From Eubacterium plexicaudatum ASF492 (GTDB taxonomy: Bacteria > Bacillota > Clostridia > Lachnospirales > Lachnospiraceae): a DNA stretch of 64,000 nt. Each line of letters begins with the position of its first letter. Positions within the stretch are counted from its first letter, which is position 1. Positions 52,364-60,966 of this stretch are shown in pieces. Both the position numbers and the translations under genes were made by a program. Location of the stretch: NCBI RefSeq assembly GCF_000364225.2, contig NZ_AQFT02000001.1, positions 682,001 through 746,000 of the forward strand. The letters run 5' to 3'. The notes under the pieces are model-generated. The model had not been told where the DNA came from and did not search any database. It saw only the letters and a list, made by a program, of their open reading frames with translations.

Positions 52364-53173
52364 CTATCCAAGATTCTGGCTGCTGACGGAGGCAAGTATG
52401 ACTTCCGTGTCAATTGCTTTCTTCTCCATCTGTGCGCCAAGGGTAAGGGCATTTGTCATCAGGTTATCCACCAGGCGCGGATTCCCCTGGGAATGGCTGT
52501 GGACAGCGGAAAGGGCGGCCTGCTCTATGATGGAGGCAGAGCCTCCCGCACAGGAGACCTTGTGGAGTACATACTGCGCCACTTCTGAATCTGTGAGACC
52601 AGTAAAGTTGTAATGCACGGTGATCCTCTGGCGCAGGGCTTCGTGGACCGGCTTGCGCAGGGTATTGTTCAGGTGCGGTTCCCCGCACAGGATGAGCGTA
52701 AAGCAGTTCAGGGAGTCATAGCCGTAGTTCATGAGCATCTTAATGTCCTCCAGGATGCCTGTGGAGAGGTACTGGGCCTCGTCAACGGCCAGAAGAAGGG
52801 GCTGCTTCTTTTCCCGGTAAAGGTAGAGGATCTGCTCCTGTATGGCCCGGAACATCCCGGGTTTGCCGCCTCTAGGTTCTACTCCCAGTACAGAGCAGAG
52901 CTGGCGGTAGAACTCCATGACGCTTACGGTGGAAAGACAGAGGTACTCCATATGGTAAAGGTTCGGGTTGAGCCCCTTTGCAAAACAGCGGAGTCCAAAA
53001 GACTTCCCCATGCCCGGGCGTGCCGTGAACAGACCAATGCCCCTGGTATCCTTGAGGTAATCCAGCCGGGAGAGCATCTCAGAGATGTCCCTGGAAAGGA
53101 AACGGTCTTTTTCCCGGACCATCTGTTTGTCAAAAGGATTGAAAGACAATCCATAGTAAGAACGGAACATCAA
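52364..53173 (-). CDS. ExeA/TnsC-like AAA+ ATPase
   Basis: 269 residues: MMFRSYYGLSFNPFDKQMVR is the typical ExeA start, Walker A is TARPGMGKSFGLRCFA, Walker B LLLAVDEAQYLSTGILEDI, sensor-1 region FTLILCGEPHLNN, arginine region LRQRITVHYNFTGL. In Tn7/Mu-like elements such ATPases (TnsC, MuB) load the transposase on target DNA. It overlaps the transposase stop by four bases (ATGA). Intact here and truncated at 43078. Confidence 0.9.
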   Translation of the reverse strand: MMFRSYYGLSFNPFDKQMVREKDRFLSRDISEMLSRLDYLKDTRGIGLFTARPGMGKSFGLRCFAKGLNPNLYHMEYLCLSTVSVMEFYRQLCSVLGVEPRGGKPGMFRAIQEQILYLYREKKQPLLLAVDEAQYLSTGILEDIKMLMNYGYDSLNCFTLILCGEPHLNNTLRKPVHEALRQRITVHYNFTGLTDSEVAQYVLHKVSCAGGSASIIEQAALSAVHSHSQGNPRLVDNLMTNALTLGAQMEKKAIDTEVILASVSSQNLG

Positions 53174-54438
53174 CAGCCACCCCCTAACTTTGAGTAGTCG
53201 ATGCCAGGTGTATTGTTGCGCTTCGTCCTGCAGTTCTCATTCTTATCCGTAGGGCGGATGGGATAATGCACTCCTTCGTAAAGGATGAAGGCGGAGGACA
53301 TGTCATCCGGGAGGAAGCGGATCTCCACTTTTGATGAGATAAACTGCATAGGGACATCATAGGATACCTTGTCGATGGAGACGGTAGAATCCTTATTCAC
53401 TTTCCTTGTAATGCGGTTCAGGAAACATTCCTCCAGCCATTCCCTGGACGCAGGTGTCCGTATGGAAGCGCGGGTCTGCTGGTAACGGGAAAGGGGTGTA
53501 GTGCCGATACCGGAATGGAGGGAAGTATTATAGGAGCGCATGTAATCCTTAAGGAGTCCATTGAACTGTGCCAGGGAGCTTAAGGAATCCAGGTCCAGGG
53601 TATAGAGCCAGGTTTCCTTGAGTGTCCGGAACTGGCGTTCTATCTTAGCCTTGGATGCGCCATCCCGGATTTTTGTATGTAAAAGGATCGTTCCGATGGA
53701 GCCGCAGATGAGGGAAAGCTGCCCGTTCGAGTAGCTGGAACCGTTATCGACATAGAGCTTAGAAGGGATTCCGTGTGCAGCCACAGCATCCTTAAGCACT
53801 TTCTGGAAGTTATAAGCTGAGTCGTTATAGAAGAGCCCGCCGCCCACCAGGAACCGGGAATGGTCATCGATGATCAGGATGCAGTAGACCCGCCTGCGCT
53901 GGCCGTCTTCTGTGATATATGGAAGGTAACAGGTATCAGCCTGCCACATTTTCCCAAAGGCGTCCTCTTCAAAAGCCTTCCTGTCCCGCATGTTCGGGTT
54001 ACGTGCCGATTTCAGGTCATGTTTCTTTACAAAACGCTGGACAGCACACACGCTGACAGAGGCAGGGATGAACGCCTCTTCCACAAGGTGGCGGTGGATC
54101 TGTGTGGAGTTAAGCCTTGGGAAAGCTTCCTTAAGCCGGTAGATCTCCTCGATGGCTGTATCCGTCAGGACCCGGGTGCTGCCCTTGTCGGAGCGTTCCC
54201 GGGGCATAAGTGCATCGATGCCGCCATTCTGGTAGAGAGACACCCACTTGCTGATAGTCTTGGGGCTGTAGCGGAAGGCGGAACCATCAGGTAGGGTGAG
54301 CGGGTTCTCGGTGATGCGTTGGTAATAGGCATTTCCGGACGCATCCGGATAAAGGCCATGGATGACCGGTGCGATGAGGGCAAGCCGGAACTGTGCCATG
54401 GCGGCAGCGTCCGAAAGGTTCTTTTGTTTGTTGTCCAT
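53170..54438 (-). CDS. TnsB/Mu-like DDE transposase
   Basis: About 422 residues, starting at ATG 54438 (MDNKQKNLSDAAAMAQFRLA) after AAGGAGGATATT; a longer frame to 54498 lacks a ribosome site. N-terminal helix-turn-helix (YSPKTISKWVSLYQNGGIDA), then the rve core with Asp in KMWQADTCYLP, Asp in LYVDNGSSYSNG and Glu in GASKAKIERQFRTLKE. A Mu C-terminal barrel (about 340-410) follows. It acts on the TGT/ACA ends together with the ATPase. Intact. Confidence 0.9.
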   Translation of the reverse strand: MDNKQKNLSDAAAMAQFRLALIAPVIHGLYPDASGNAYYQRITENPLTLPDGSAFRYSPKTISKWVSLYQNGGIDALMPRERSDKGSTRVLTDTAIEEIYRLKEAFPRLNSTQIHRHLVEEAFIPASVSVCAVQRFVKKHDLKSARNPNMRDRKAFEEDAFGKMWQADTCYLPYITEDGQRRRVYCILIIDDHSRFLVGGGLFYNDSAYNFQKVLKDAVAAHGIPSKLYVDNGSSYSNGQLSLICGSIGTILLHTKIRDGASKAKIERQFRTLKETWLYTLDLDSLSSLAQFNGLLKDYMRSYNTSLHSGIGTTPLSRYQQTRASIRTPASREWLEECFLNRITRKVNKDSTVSIDKVSYDVPMQFISSKVEIRFLPDDMSSAFILYEGVHYPIRPTDKNENCRTKRNNTPGIDYSKLGGGC

Positions 54439-54527
54439 AAAAATATCCTCCTTAAATGGTTTTCTGCCATTATAAAGGAGTTTCCTCAGGGAGACCATGC
54501 CTGGGCGTGTGGTCGTGGAAAAGCAGT

Positions 54528-55142
54528 TCAGGGACCGAACACCTGTTGGCAGTAAGACGCCGGATTTTTATGGGACTGGAGGAAGGATTTTGCAAAACGG
54601 CGGACAAAGGCGGAAGCAAAATCAGAATAGGAGGGCTGGGAGACCAGTGTCTTCAGGAAGGAGAGGGAAGAGGCTTCCATAGAGGAAAGTGCCCCGAGCC
54701 ATTCTTCCTTCTGCACCAGGAAGAGTTCCGGAAAACGGTGCAGTTGGGAAAGGGTGATGGAGAAACGCCTGCAGAGTCCCTCTATAGAAGAAAGGTGCAG
54801 GAAATACTCTGCCAGGACACGGAGGATGAAGAACAGGCCGTAGCCGGAATAGGGGATGATGAAATCCGGGAGGATGGCATGGGTATGGCCGCAGGTACAG
54901 ATGAGGCGAAGGATGCAGAGGCTGTGTCGGACAGGGGCGCCGTCTATGAAATCCACCAGGGAACGGTCATAATAGGCATGGATCTTGCAGCTGCCCGCTG
55001 CCCCGCAGAAGGGACAGGTCTGCAGCTGGGGGCGGAATCCAACCATGAAAGACTCAAATAGTGCTTTTGATGAAGTTTTTATACGGATCAGCTTGCAAAA
55101 TAGGGAGTTTTCTCTTATCATAGTATATGTCGGTAGTGCCAA
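54528..55142 (-). CDS. DUF6431-like zinc-finger protein of the transposon
   Basis: 204 residues: CPFCGAAGSCKIHAYYDR and LRLICTCGHTHAILPDFIIP suggest a zinc-binding N-terminal domain, then helical C-terminus (HLSSIEGLCRRFSITLSQLH). The CxxC...RLxC..CG..H..LPdf.iPY pattern is also found in the IS at 62588. Such proteins accompany several unrelated DDE transposases, so it may be a DNA-binding helper. The start is uncertain (55142 or 55121). Confidence 0.65.
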   Translation of the reverse strand: MALPTYTMIRENSLFCKLIRIKTSSKALFESFMVGFRPQLQTCPFCGAAGSCKIHAYYDRSLVDFIDGAPVRHSLCILRLICTCGHTHAILPDFIIPYSGYGLFFILRVLAEYFLHLSSIEGLCRRFSITLSQLHRFPELFLVQKEEWLGALSSMEASSLSFLKTLVSQPSYSDFASAFVRRFAKSFLQSHKNPASYCQQVFGP

Positions 55143-56624
55143 AGCCTCACGAGTGGGACATGATCCCGTATATGGCAGGCACGCTGGTGTATGAGAGAAA
55201 GAACAAACTGTAGGAGGTTGGTGTTCTTTCTCTTTTTTTTCGTTCCAAAAAAACTATATCGGAACAGGCTGGAATGGTCAAGAGGAAAATGCGCCGTTTC
55301 CTACAGCGCGCTCTGATAGACAGTATTAAGGAGATGAGATTTTAATTCGATGTTTTTGTGCGGGAGATAGGAACTTTAGTTTGCTGGGCGACACTCCCGG
55401 TTGGGATGGCATTTATGATGTCGGTTATGGGGAGTTATGCGAAGAATTATGAAGGCGCAGTGAAGACTACACAGGAGATGAACGGGACTATCGTGGAATA
55501 CATAGGCGGCATCGAGGTCATCAAGGCGTTTAACCAGGGAAAGTTATCTTATGCGAAATTCGCAGACAGGGTAAAGGCAAATGCCTCCTATTACTACAAT
55601 TGGATGAAAAAAAGCCAGTTCGGAGTGTCTATGGGTTATTCCATCGTGCCTGCCTCGCTGGTTACAATCCTGCCGGCGGGCTGGCTCTGGTACAGGAATG
55701 GAAGCCTGCCGGTGGAAACCTTTATCATGGTCATCATCCTGTCCCTTGGCATTGCAGGACCGCTCATTGCCGCAATGAACTTTGTAGACACGCTTGCTAC
55801 GGTCGGTACAACGGTGGCATCTGTGGATGAACTTCTTTCCGCAGAGGAACAGCATCATGGTGACAAGGAGGTCCGTATCAAGGGTAAGGATATTGAATTA
55901 TCCCATGTTTCTTTCGGCTACCATGAAGATAAGAATATCCTGCGTGATGTGAGTCTTTCCATCCCGCAGGGGGAATGACAGCGCTGGTGGGGCCTTCCGG
56001 TTCCGGCAAATCCACCATTGCAAAACTCATCGCCGGTTTTTGGGATGTAAAGGACGGGACGGTTTCCATGGGCGGCGTGGATGAAAAGAAGATCCCGCTG
56101 GAACAGCTCTATGACCAGGTGGCATTTGTATCCCAGGATAATTATCTGTTTGACGAGAGCGTCCGGGAAAATATCCGCATGGGCAGGCTGTCCGCATCAG
56201 ATAAGGAAGTGGAAGCGGCTGCCAAAGCTGCGGGGTGCGATGCCTTTATCCGCTCCCTGGAAAAAGGATATGAAACAAATGTTGGCGGAGGCGGCGCACA
56301 CCTTTCGGGCGGTGAACGTCAGAGGATTGCCATAGCGAGGGCAATGCTAAAGGATGCGCCCATCGTGATACTGGATGAGGCCACCGCGTATATTGACCCT
56401 GAAAATGAGGCAGTCATCCAGAAAGCGATTGCAAAGCTGGTACGGGGTAAAACGGTGATCGTGATTGCCCACAGGCTTTCAACCATTAAGGATGCAGATA
56501 AAATTGTTGTAGTAAAGGACGGCAGAATAGAAGCGGCCGGAAAACATGAGGAATTAAGAAAGACCTGCCCTCTCTATGAATCCATGTGGCAGGCGCATAT
56601 CGGTGCAAAGGACGGTGATGTGGC

Positions 56625-58361
56625 ATGATAGAAGCATTCAGAAAAATATGGCGGTTTGCCGGCGTGGAGCGGGCAAACATCAATAAATCCGTAGTGGTAA
56701 AATTTTTAAATGCAGTGTTCCATATGCTGGAGGTCAGCGCCATCTATTTTGTGATCGTGGCTCTGACGCAGGGAAACACAGGAAATGATGCGGCTTGGAC
56801 GGCATTGGCATTTATGGCAGTCAGCATTATCGGCAATGCGGTGACGACTGCTTTTTCCAAGAATCAGCAGACACACGCAGGGTATTTCATGGCGGCAAAT
56901 GAGAGGATTAAAATCGGCAATCTCTTAAAAGGCGTGCCAATGGGATTCTTCAACGAGAACAGCCTTGGCGAAGTGACCGGCGTATGCACCACGGTGCTTG
57001 GGAATATTGAGATGCTGGTCCCTATGGTGCTGGTGGATATCATGGGCGGCCTGATTGGGACGGTTGTCTTTACAGCGATGATCCTGATATTCGAATGGCG
57101 CGTGGGGCTGGTCGTTGCAGCAGGCATTTTCGTATATTTCTTAATTGTCTCGTCCATGGAGAAAAAGTCCGCGGCTATCGCGCCGAATGCACAGAAGTCG
57201 CAGACGGCACTCACCTCTGCAGTCTTGGAATATGTGCAGGGGATGGGCATCGTCAAATCCTTTAATTTAAGCGGCAGGGGAGATAAAAGGGCGCAGGATG
57301 CCTTGGAATTTAACAGGAAGAGCAACCTTGACATGGAAAAGCTGATGACGCCTTATACAATCTTCCAGGAGCTGGTGCTCCAGATTGCGGGGATTGCCAT
57401 GATGTTCGTATCAATTTTCTGCTGGGCAAATGGCACGATGCCTGTTGCCAATGCGCTGATGTGCATTGTGATGTCCTTCCTTGTGTTCGGGCAGATCAAA
57501 TTGTTCGGCATGGGAATGTCCATGCTGCGCCTTGCCTCTGCAAGCATTGACCGTACTTTGCAGACGGAAGGAATGGAGCAGATGGATGAGAAAGGTAAGG
57601 CATTTTCGCCGAAAGGACATGTGATTGAATTTAAAAATGTGCATTTCTCTTATGAGAACAAGGAGATACTCCACGGCATTGATGTGACGCTGCCTGACAG
57701 GACGACCACAGCAGTCATCGGGCCTTCCGGCTCCGGCAAGACTACCCTCTGCAACCTGATCGCCCGCTTTTGGGATGTGGACAGCGGCAGCGTAAAGATC
57801 GGCGGGAAGGATGTGCGGGAATATACCCTGGAGTCCCTGATGGAGCAGATCAGCATGGTGTTTCAGAATGTATATTTATTTGCGGACACGATTGAGAACA
57901 ACATCAAGTTCGGCAGGCCGCAGGCGACCCATGCGGAAGTGGTGGAGGCGGCGAGGAAAGCCTGCTGTGCAGATTTCATTGAAGCCCTCCCTGACGGGTA
58001 CGATACGGTCATCGGAGAAGGCGGCGCATCCCTTTCCGGCGGTGAGAAGCAGCGTATCTCCATCGCAAGGGCGATGCTGAAGGACGCTCCTATTGTTATC
58101 CTTGACGAGGCGACCGCCAATGTGGACCCGGAGAACGAGGACCGGCTGCAGAAGGCGATTGAGGAACTGACCAGGGATAAGACTATCATCATGATCGCAC
58201 ACAGGCTGAAGACCGTGCGGAACGCAGACCAGATACTTGTGGTGGATGAAGGGCGTATTGTCCAGAAAGGAAAACATGAGGAGCTGATCGGGCAGGAAGG
58301 CATCTATGCGGATTTCGTACTTGGAAGGAAAGAGGCTATCGGCTGGAAGCTGAATACATAG
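56625..58361 (+). CDS. ABC exporter-type half-transporter (permease-ATPase) #2
   Basis: 578 residues, complete. The membrane domain has about six segments (VSAIYFVIVALTQ..., LVPMVLVDIMGGLIGTVVF, VGLVVAAGIFVYFLIVSS and so on). The ATPase has Walker A GPSGSGKTTLCNLIARF, Q-loop SMVFQNVYLF, signature SLSGGEKQRISIARAML, Walker B PIVILDEATANVD and the H-loop IAHRLKTV. It overlaps the first ABC gene by four bases, and the two would form a heterodimer. Because gene #1 is broken, function may be lost or need homodimers. Substrate unknown; the context suggests an iron-siderophore or related complex. Confidence 0.92.
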   Translation: MIEAFRKIWRFAGVERANINKSVVVKFLNAVFHMLEVSAIYFVIVALTQGNTGNDAAWTALAFMAVSIIGNAVTTAFSKNQQTHAGYFMAANERIKIGNLLKGVPMGFFNENSLGEVTGVCTTVLGNIEMLVPMVLVDIMGGLIGTVVFTAMILIFEWRVGLVVAAGIFVYFLIVSSMEKKSAAIAPNAQKSQTALTSAVLEYVQGMGIVKSFNLSGRGDKRAQDALEFNRKSNLDMEKLMTPYTIFQELVLQIAGIAMMFVSIFCWANGTMPVANALMCIVMSFLVFGQIKLFGMGMSMLRLASASIDRTLQTEGMEQMDEKGKAFSPKGHVIEFKNVHFSYENKEILHGIDVTLPDRTTTAVIGPSGSGKTTLCNLIARFWDVDSGSVKIGGKDVREYTLESLMEQISMVFQNVYLFADTIENNIKFGRPQATHAEVVEAARKACCADFIEALPDGYDTVIGEGGASLSGGEKQRISIARAMLKDAPIVILDEATANVDPENEDRLQKAIEELTRDKTIIMIAHRLKTVRNADQILVVDEGRIVQKGKHEELIGQEGIYADFVLGRKEAIGWKLNT

Positions 58362-58448
58362 GATTTGGGCATATGCTTTGATAAAGCTGTGCAGGGTGCA
58401 GGCAGGATAAGGGGCTGCATGGCGGCTCCTGTAAAAAGAGGTGTTATG

Positions 58449-59430
58449 ATGGATTACAGAGAAAAGGATGAAAGGAATATCTGCTGTGTCCTGTGCAGTG
58501 AATCAGGCAGGCTTCCAGAATACGGGCCGGAAATACACAGGTTCCGAAATGGCAGGGGTGATGCAGAGGTTGATTCCTACAAAGTGTTTCCGGGAATTGA
58601 GCTGAATATTTACTCTGTGCATATGGACAGTTTTTTCTTCGGGCAGAGGAAGAGGGAAACTTTATGGAAATACACCACTGCCGTGAAGGGAGGATGGAGC
58701 AGAGGCTGGAGGATGATGGGAGTGCCTATATTATGCCGGGTGACCTGTCCGTTACGGTAAAAAGACAGCGTTCCAGTGAATACAGCTTCCCCCTCTGCCA
58801 TTACCACGGCATTTCCATATGCATTGATACCGATGCCGCGCCGGAGTGCCTTTCCTGCTTCCTGGAGGATGTAAATGTCCGTCCAAGGGAACTGGCAGGG
58901 CGGCTGTGCGCAGACAAAACTGCTTTATTATCCGTTCCCAGGCATATATCGAGCATATCTTTTCTGAGCTGTATTCGGTGCCGGAAAAATGCAAGAAAGG
59001 CTATTTCAAAATAAAGGTCCTGGAGCTGCTTTTCGTGCTTGGGAGCGTCAGTCCGGAAAAGAACAGCGCACCCGCCCTTTCGCTGTCAAAACTGCAGGCA
59101 GACCTTGCCAAGGAAGCCGCCGCATGGCTTGCGGAGAATTTAGACAGGCAGGTATCTGTGTCTGAGCTTTCTGGTAGGTTCCATGTATCGCAGACCCATC
59201 TTCAGAACGCATTCAAAGGCGTGTATGGCGTTCCCGTGAGTTCCTATACCCGGATTTTGAAAATGCAGTCTGCCGCCCTGCGGCTGATCCATACGGACGC
59301 CGCCATATTGGAGATAGCCTCCGAATTTGGGTACAGCAATGCGGGGAAATTTGCTTCTGCATTCCAGAAGATCATGGGGGAGACTCCGGGCGAATACCGG
59401 AAAATGCACAGCAGCCGGGAATGGCAGTGA
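58449..59430 (+). pseudogene. AraC-family regulator with two single-base deletions
   Basis: GTAAAAAGAGGTGTT precedes ATG 58449 (MDYREKDERNICCVLCSESG). The frame is lost at the G3 run 58641-58643 (a fourth G restores AEEEGNFMEIHHCREGRMEQ). It is lost again at the A4 run 58916-58919 (a fifth A restores CFIIRSQAYIEHIFSELYSV). The C-terminal AraC DNA-binding domain is complete: VSVSELSGRFHVSQTHLQNA, FKGVYGVPVSSYTRILKMQS and IASEFGYSNAGKFASAFQKI. It likely activates the ABC genes, as YbtA-type regulators do. Both lesions are in homopolymers. Confidence 0.85.
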
Positions 59431-59435
59431 CAGCC

Positions 59436-59483
59436 GCTCCAAAACAGCACTCTGTAAAAAGTGCTGTTTTGGAGCATTTTTCT
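59436..59483 (+). terminator. Strong intrinsic terminator after the AraC gene
   Basis: GCTCCAAAACAGCACT and AGTGCTGTTTTGGAGC form a perfect 16-bp stem with an eight-base loop, followed by ATTTTTCT. Confidence 0.92.
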
Positions 59484-59565
59484 ATTTTGATGGAGCGGAA
59501 AAGGCAGAAGAAAGGATGCTATAATTTTACTGTGCCTTGCAAAAGGCTATTATTTTTGACAATAA

Positions 59566-59581
59566 GTTAGTTGTTGCTAAC
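59566..59581 (+). promoter_or_regulatory. Putative metalloregulator operator (GTTAG-N6-CTAAC)
   Basis: A perfect inverted repeat GTTAG-TTGTTG-CTAAC, preceded by CAATA as in the copy at 51291, and overlapping a TTGACA -35-like box (59556-59561). It lies 20 bp before the DUF2325 gene. Confidence 0.55.
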
Positions 59582-59601
59582 CAAAAAGGAGATGAAGTGG
59601 A

Positions 59602-59904
59602 ATGAGTGTGGTGATTGTCGGAGGGAATGAATGTATGGTTCGTCAATATAAAGAACTGTGTAGCGAGTATCAATGTAAGGCGAAAATATATCCCAAAATG
59701 GCAGGGAACCTGAAAAATATCGGGCTGCCGGATCTGCTTGTGCTGTTTACAAGTACGGTGTCCCATAAAATGGTACGCAGCGCATTGGAGCAGACGAAAG
59801 GAAAGCCGGTAAGTACGGTCCGTTCCCATACAAGCTCCATAAATGCGCTCCGGGGAATCCTGGAAGGGCATATGGAGGAAAGCGGGGAGGGTATGTATGT
59901 CTGA
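59602..59904 (+). CDS. DUF2325-family protein
   Basis: 100 residues: MSVVIVGGNECMVRQYKELC, DLLVLFTSTVSHKMVRSALE and a PVSTVRSHTSSINALRGILE end match DUF2325, a small Rossmann-like domain. In Clostridia it is found beside DUF3793 and flavodoxin genes in metal-responsive operons. It overlaps the DUF3793 start by a few bases. Confidence 0.8.
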   Translation: MSVVIVGGNECMVRQYKELCSEYQCKAKIYPKMAGNLKNIGLPDLLVLFTSTVSHKMVRSALEQTKGKPVSTVRSHTSSINALRGILEGHMEESGEGMYV

Positions 59905-60448
59905 GGAAGTATTCGTCCATTACTGTTCGCCGACACTGGCAGGGATAAAAACAGCAAATTTATTTTCCTGCCGCTTTGCAGACGAAGAGGAAATGAGGGA
60001 CAGCGTCCGCAGGCTGAACGTGGTCCTTGTGAAAAAGGGGATCAGGGTTCTGCCCCTCCGGTACCGTGACGGGTGTGCGCTTATTTATGCATATCGGCCG
60101 TCAAAGCTGTCGCAGGACTTACAGCAGGCTGATGCCTGCAGTCTGTTAGAAAAACGCGGGTACACGTTTGGCGCGCCGGAACGGTGCATTATCCAGCTTA
60201 TGCAGAGGCTGGCGGACGGCGGGGAATTCCCGCACGAAATCGGGCTGTTTCTTGGCTACCCGCCGGAAGATGTAAGCGGCTTTATCGAGAACAGGGCGGA
60301 AGGGTATAAATGTGCGGGGGAATGGAAGGTCTACGGCGATGCGGATAAGGCAAAAGAGACATTTGCAAAGTACCGGAAATGCACGGAGGCCTGCCTTGCG
60401 CAGTTTGCACAGGGTAAGTCTATTGAACGGCTCACAGCGGCCGTTTGA
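59898..60448 (+). CDS. DUF3793-family protein
   Basis: 183 residues from MSEEVFVHYCSPTLAGIKTA. CSPTLAGIKTANLFSC, KGIRVLPLRYRDGCALIYAYRP, HEIGLFLGYPPEDVSGFIEN and KCTEACLAQFAQGKSIERL are typical DUF3793 blocks with conserved Cys residues, perhaps metal- or heme-related. It overlaps DUF2325 and lies 40 bp before flavodoxin. An in-frame start at 59843 exists but lies deep in the upstream gene. Confidence 0.85.
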
Positions 60449-60488
60449 TATATAAAAAATATTTTAACAGAAAGGCAGGATACATATT

Positions 60489-60911
60489 ATGGCAAAAATA
60501 GCAGTAGTTTATTGGAGCGGGACCGGCAACACGCAGGCAATGGCAGAGGCAGTCCTGGAAGGCGCGAAGGCAGGCGGGGCGGAGGCGGATCTGCTTACAG
60601 CTTCGGAGTTTGACGTTTCCAAAATGGATTCCTATGACGCAGTTGCCTTCGGCTGCCCGGCTATGGGCGCGGAGGTGCTGGAAGAAGGTGAATTCCAGCC
60701 GATGTTCGATTCCGTAGAAGGAAAGCTTGGAGGAAAAAAGACCGGGCTGTTCGGCTCTTATGGATGGGGCGACGGGGAATGGATGCGTAATTGGGAGGAG
60801 ACCTGCAGGATGGCGGGCGCAGTGCTTGTGTGCGACAGCGTGACCTGCAATGAGGCGCCGGATGAAGATGCGCTGGAAGACTGCAGGGCGCTTGGAAAAG
60901 CGCTGGCATAA
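60489..60911 (+). CDS. Flavodoxin
   Basis: 140 residues: the FMN phosphate loop is YWSGTGNTQAMAEAVLEGA, then AFGCPAMGAEVLEEGEF (FMN loop 1) and FGSYGWGDGEWMRNWEETCR (FMN loop 2). Flavodoxins replace ferredoxin under iron limitation. Its place after DUF2325/DUF3793 supports a metal-starvation theme. GAAAGGCAGG precedes the ATG. Intact. Confidence 0.92.
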   Translation: MAKIAVVYWSGTGNTQAMAEAVLEGAKAGGAEADLLTASEFDVSKMDSYDAVAFGCPAMGAEVLEEGEFQPMFDSVEGKLGGKKTGLFGSYGWGDGEWMRNWEETCRMAGAVLVCDSVTCNEAPDEDALEDCRALGKALA

Positions 60912-60917
60912 TTCATG

Positions 60918-60945
60918 ACAATAGATTGCAGGTGCAATCTATTGT
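60918..60945. terminator. Perfect hairpin after flavodoxin
   Basis: ACAATAGATTGC and GCAATCTATTGT form a 12-bp stem with loop AGGT, followed by TTCGGG. Weak T-run, so possibly an attenuator or mRNA-stabilising hairpin before the lipoprotein gene. Confidence 0.6.
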
Positions 60946-60966
60946 TTCGGGAAAGGACTGTGGAAG

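Larger units (their letters stand above)
51842..55393 (-). mobile_element. Compact TnsB/ExeA-type transposon, complete
   Basis: The element is 3552 bp, starts TGTTGGACGGCG and ends GGGCGACA, so the termini are TGT...ACA as in Tn7/Mu-like elements. It is flanked by a 7-bp direct repeat CTCCCGG (51835-51841 and 55394-55400). The ABC gene frame is restored when the element and one repeat are removed. On the minus strand it carries a DUF6431-like protein, a TnsB-like transposase, an ExeA/TnsC-like ATPase and a small aromatic protein. No TnsA, TniQ/TnsD or resolvase gene is present. The last 250 bp (55143-55393) is non-coding. Confidence 0.88.
51328..56628 (+). pseudogene. ABC exporter-type half-transporter (permease-ATPase) #1, split by transposon and frameshifted
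   Basis: The 5' part (51328-51841) encodes the N-terminal membrane domain. AAGGAGG precedes an ATA codon, not ATG, so the start is either lost or non-standard. The TnsB/ExeA transposon interrupts after TLPV. The gene resumes at 55401 with GMAFMMSVMG, continues through the membrane domain, then breaks at the G5 run 55969-55973. A sixth G would give PQGGMTALVGPSGSGKST. The ATPase part (55975-56628) has Walker A GPSGSGKST, signature LSGGERQRIA and Walker B VILDEAT. It pairs with the next gene as a heterodimer of the siderophore/IrtAB-like or drug-export type. Confidence 0.85.
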
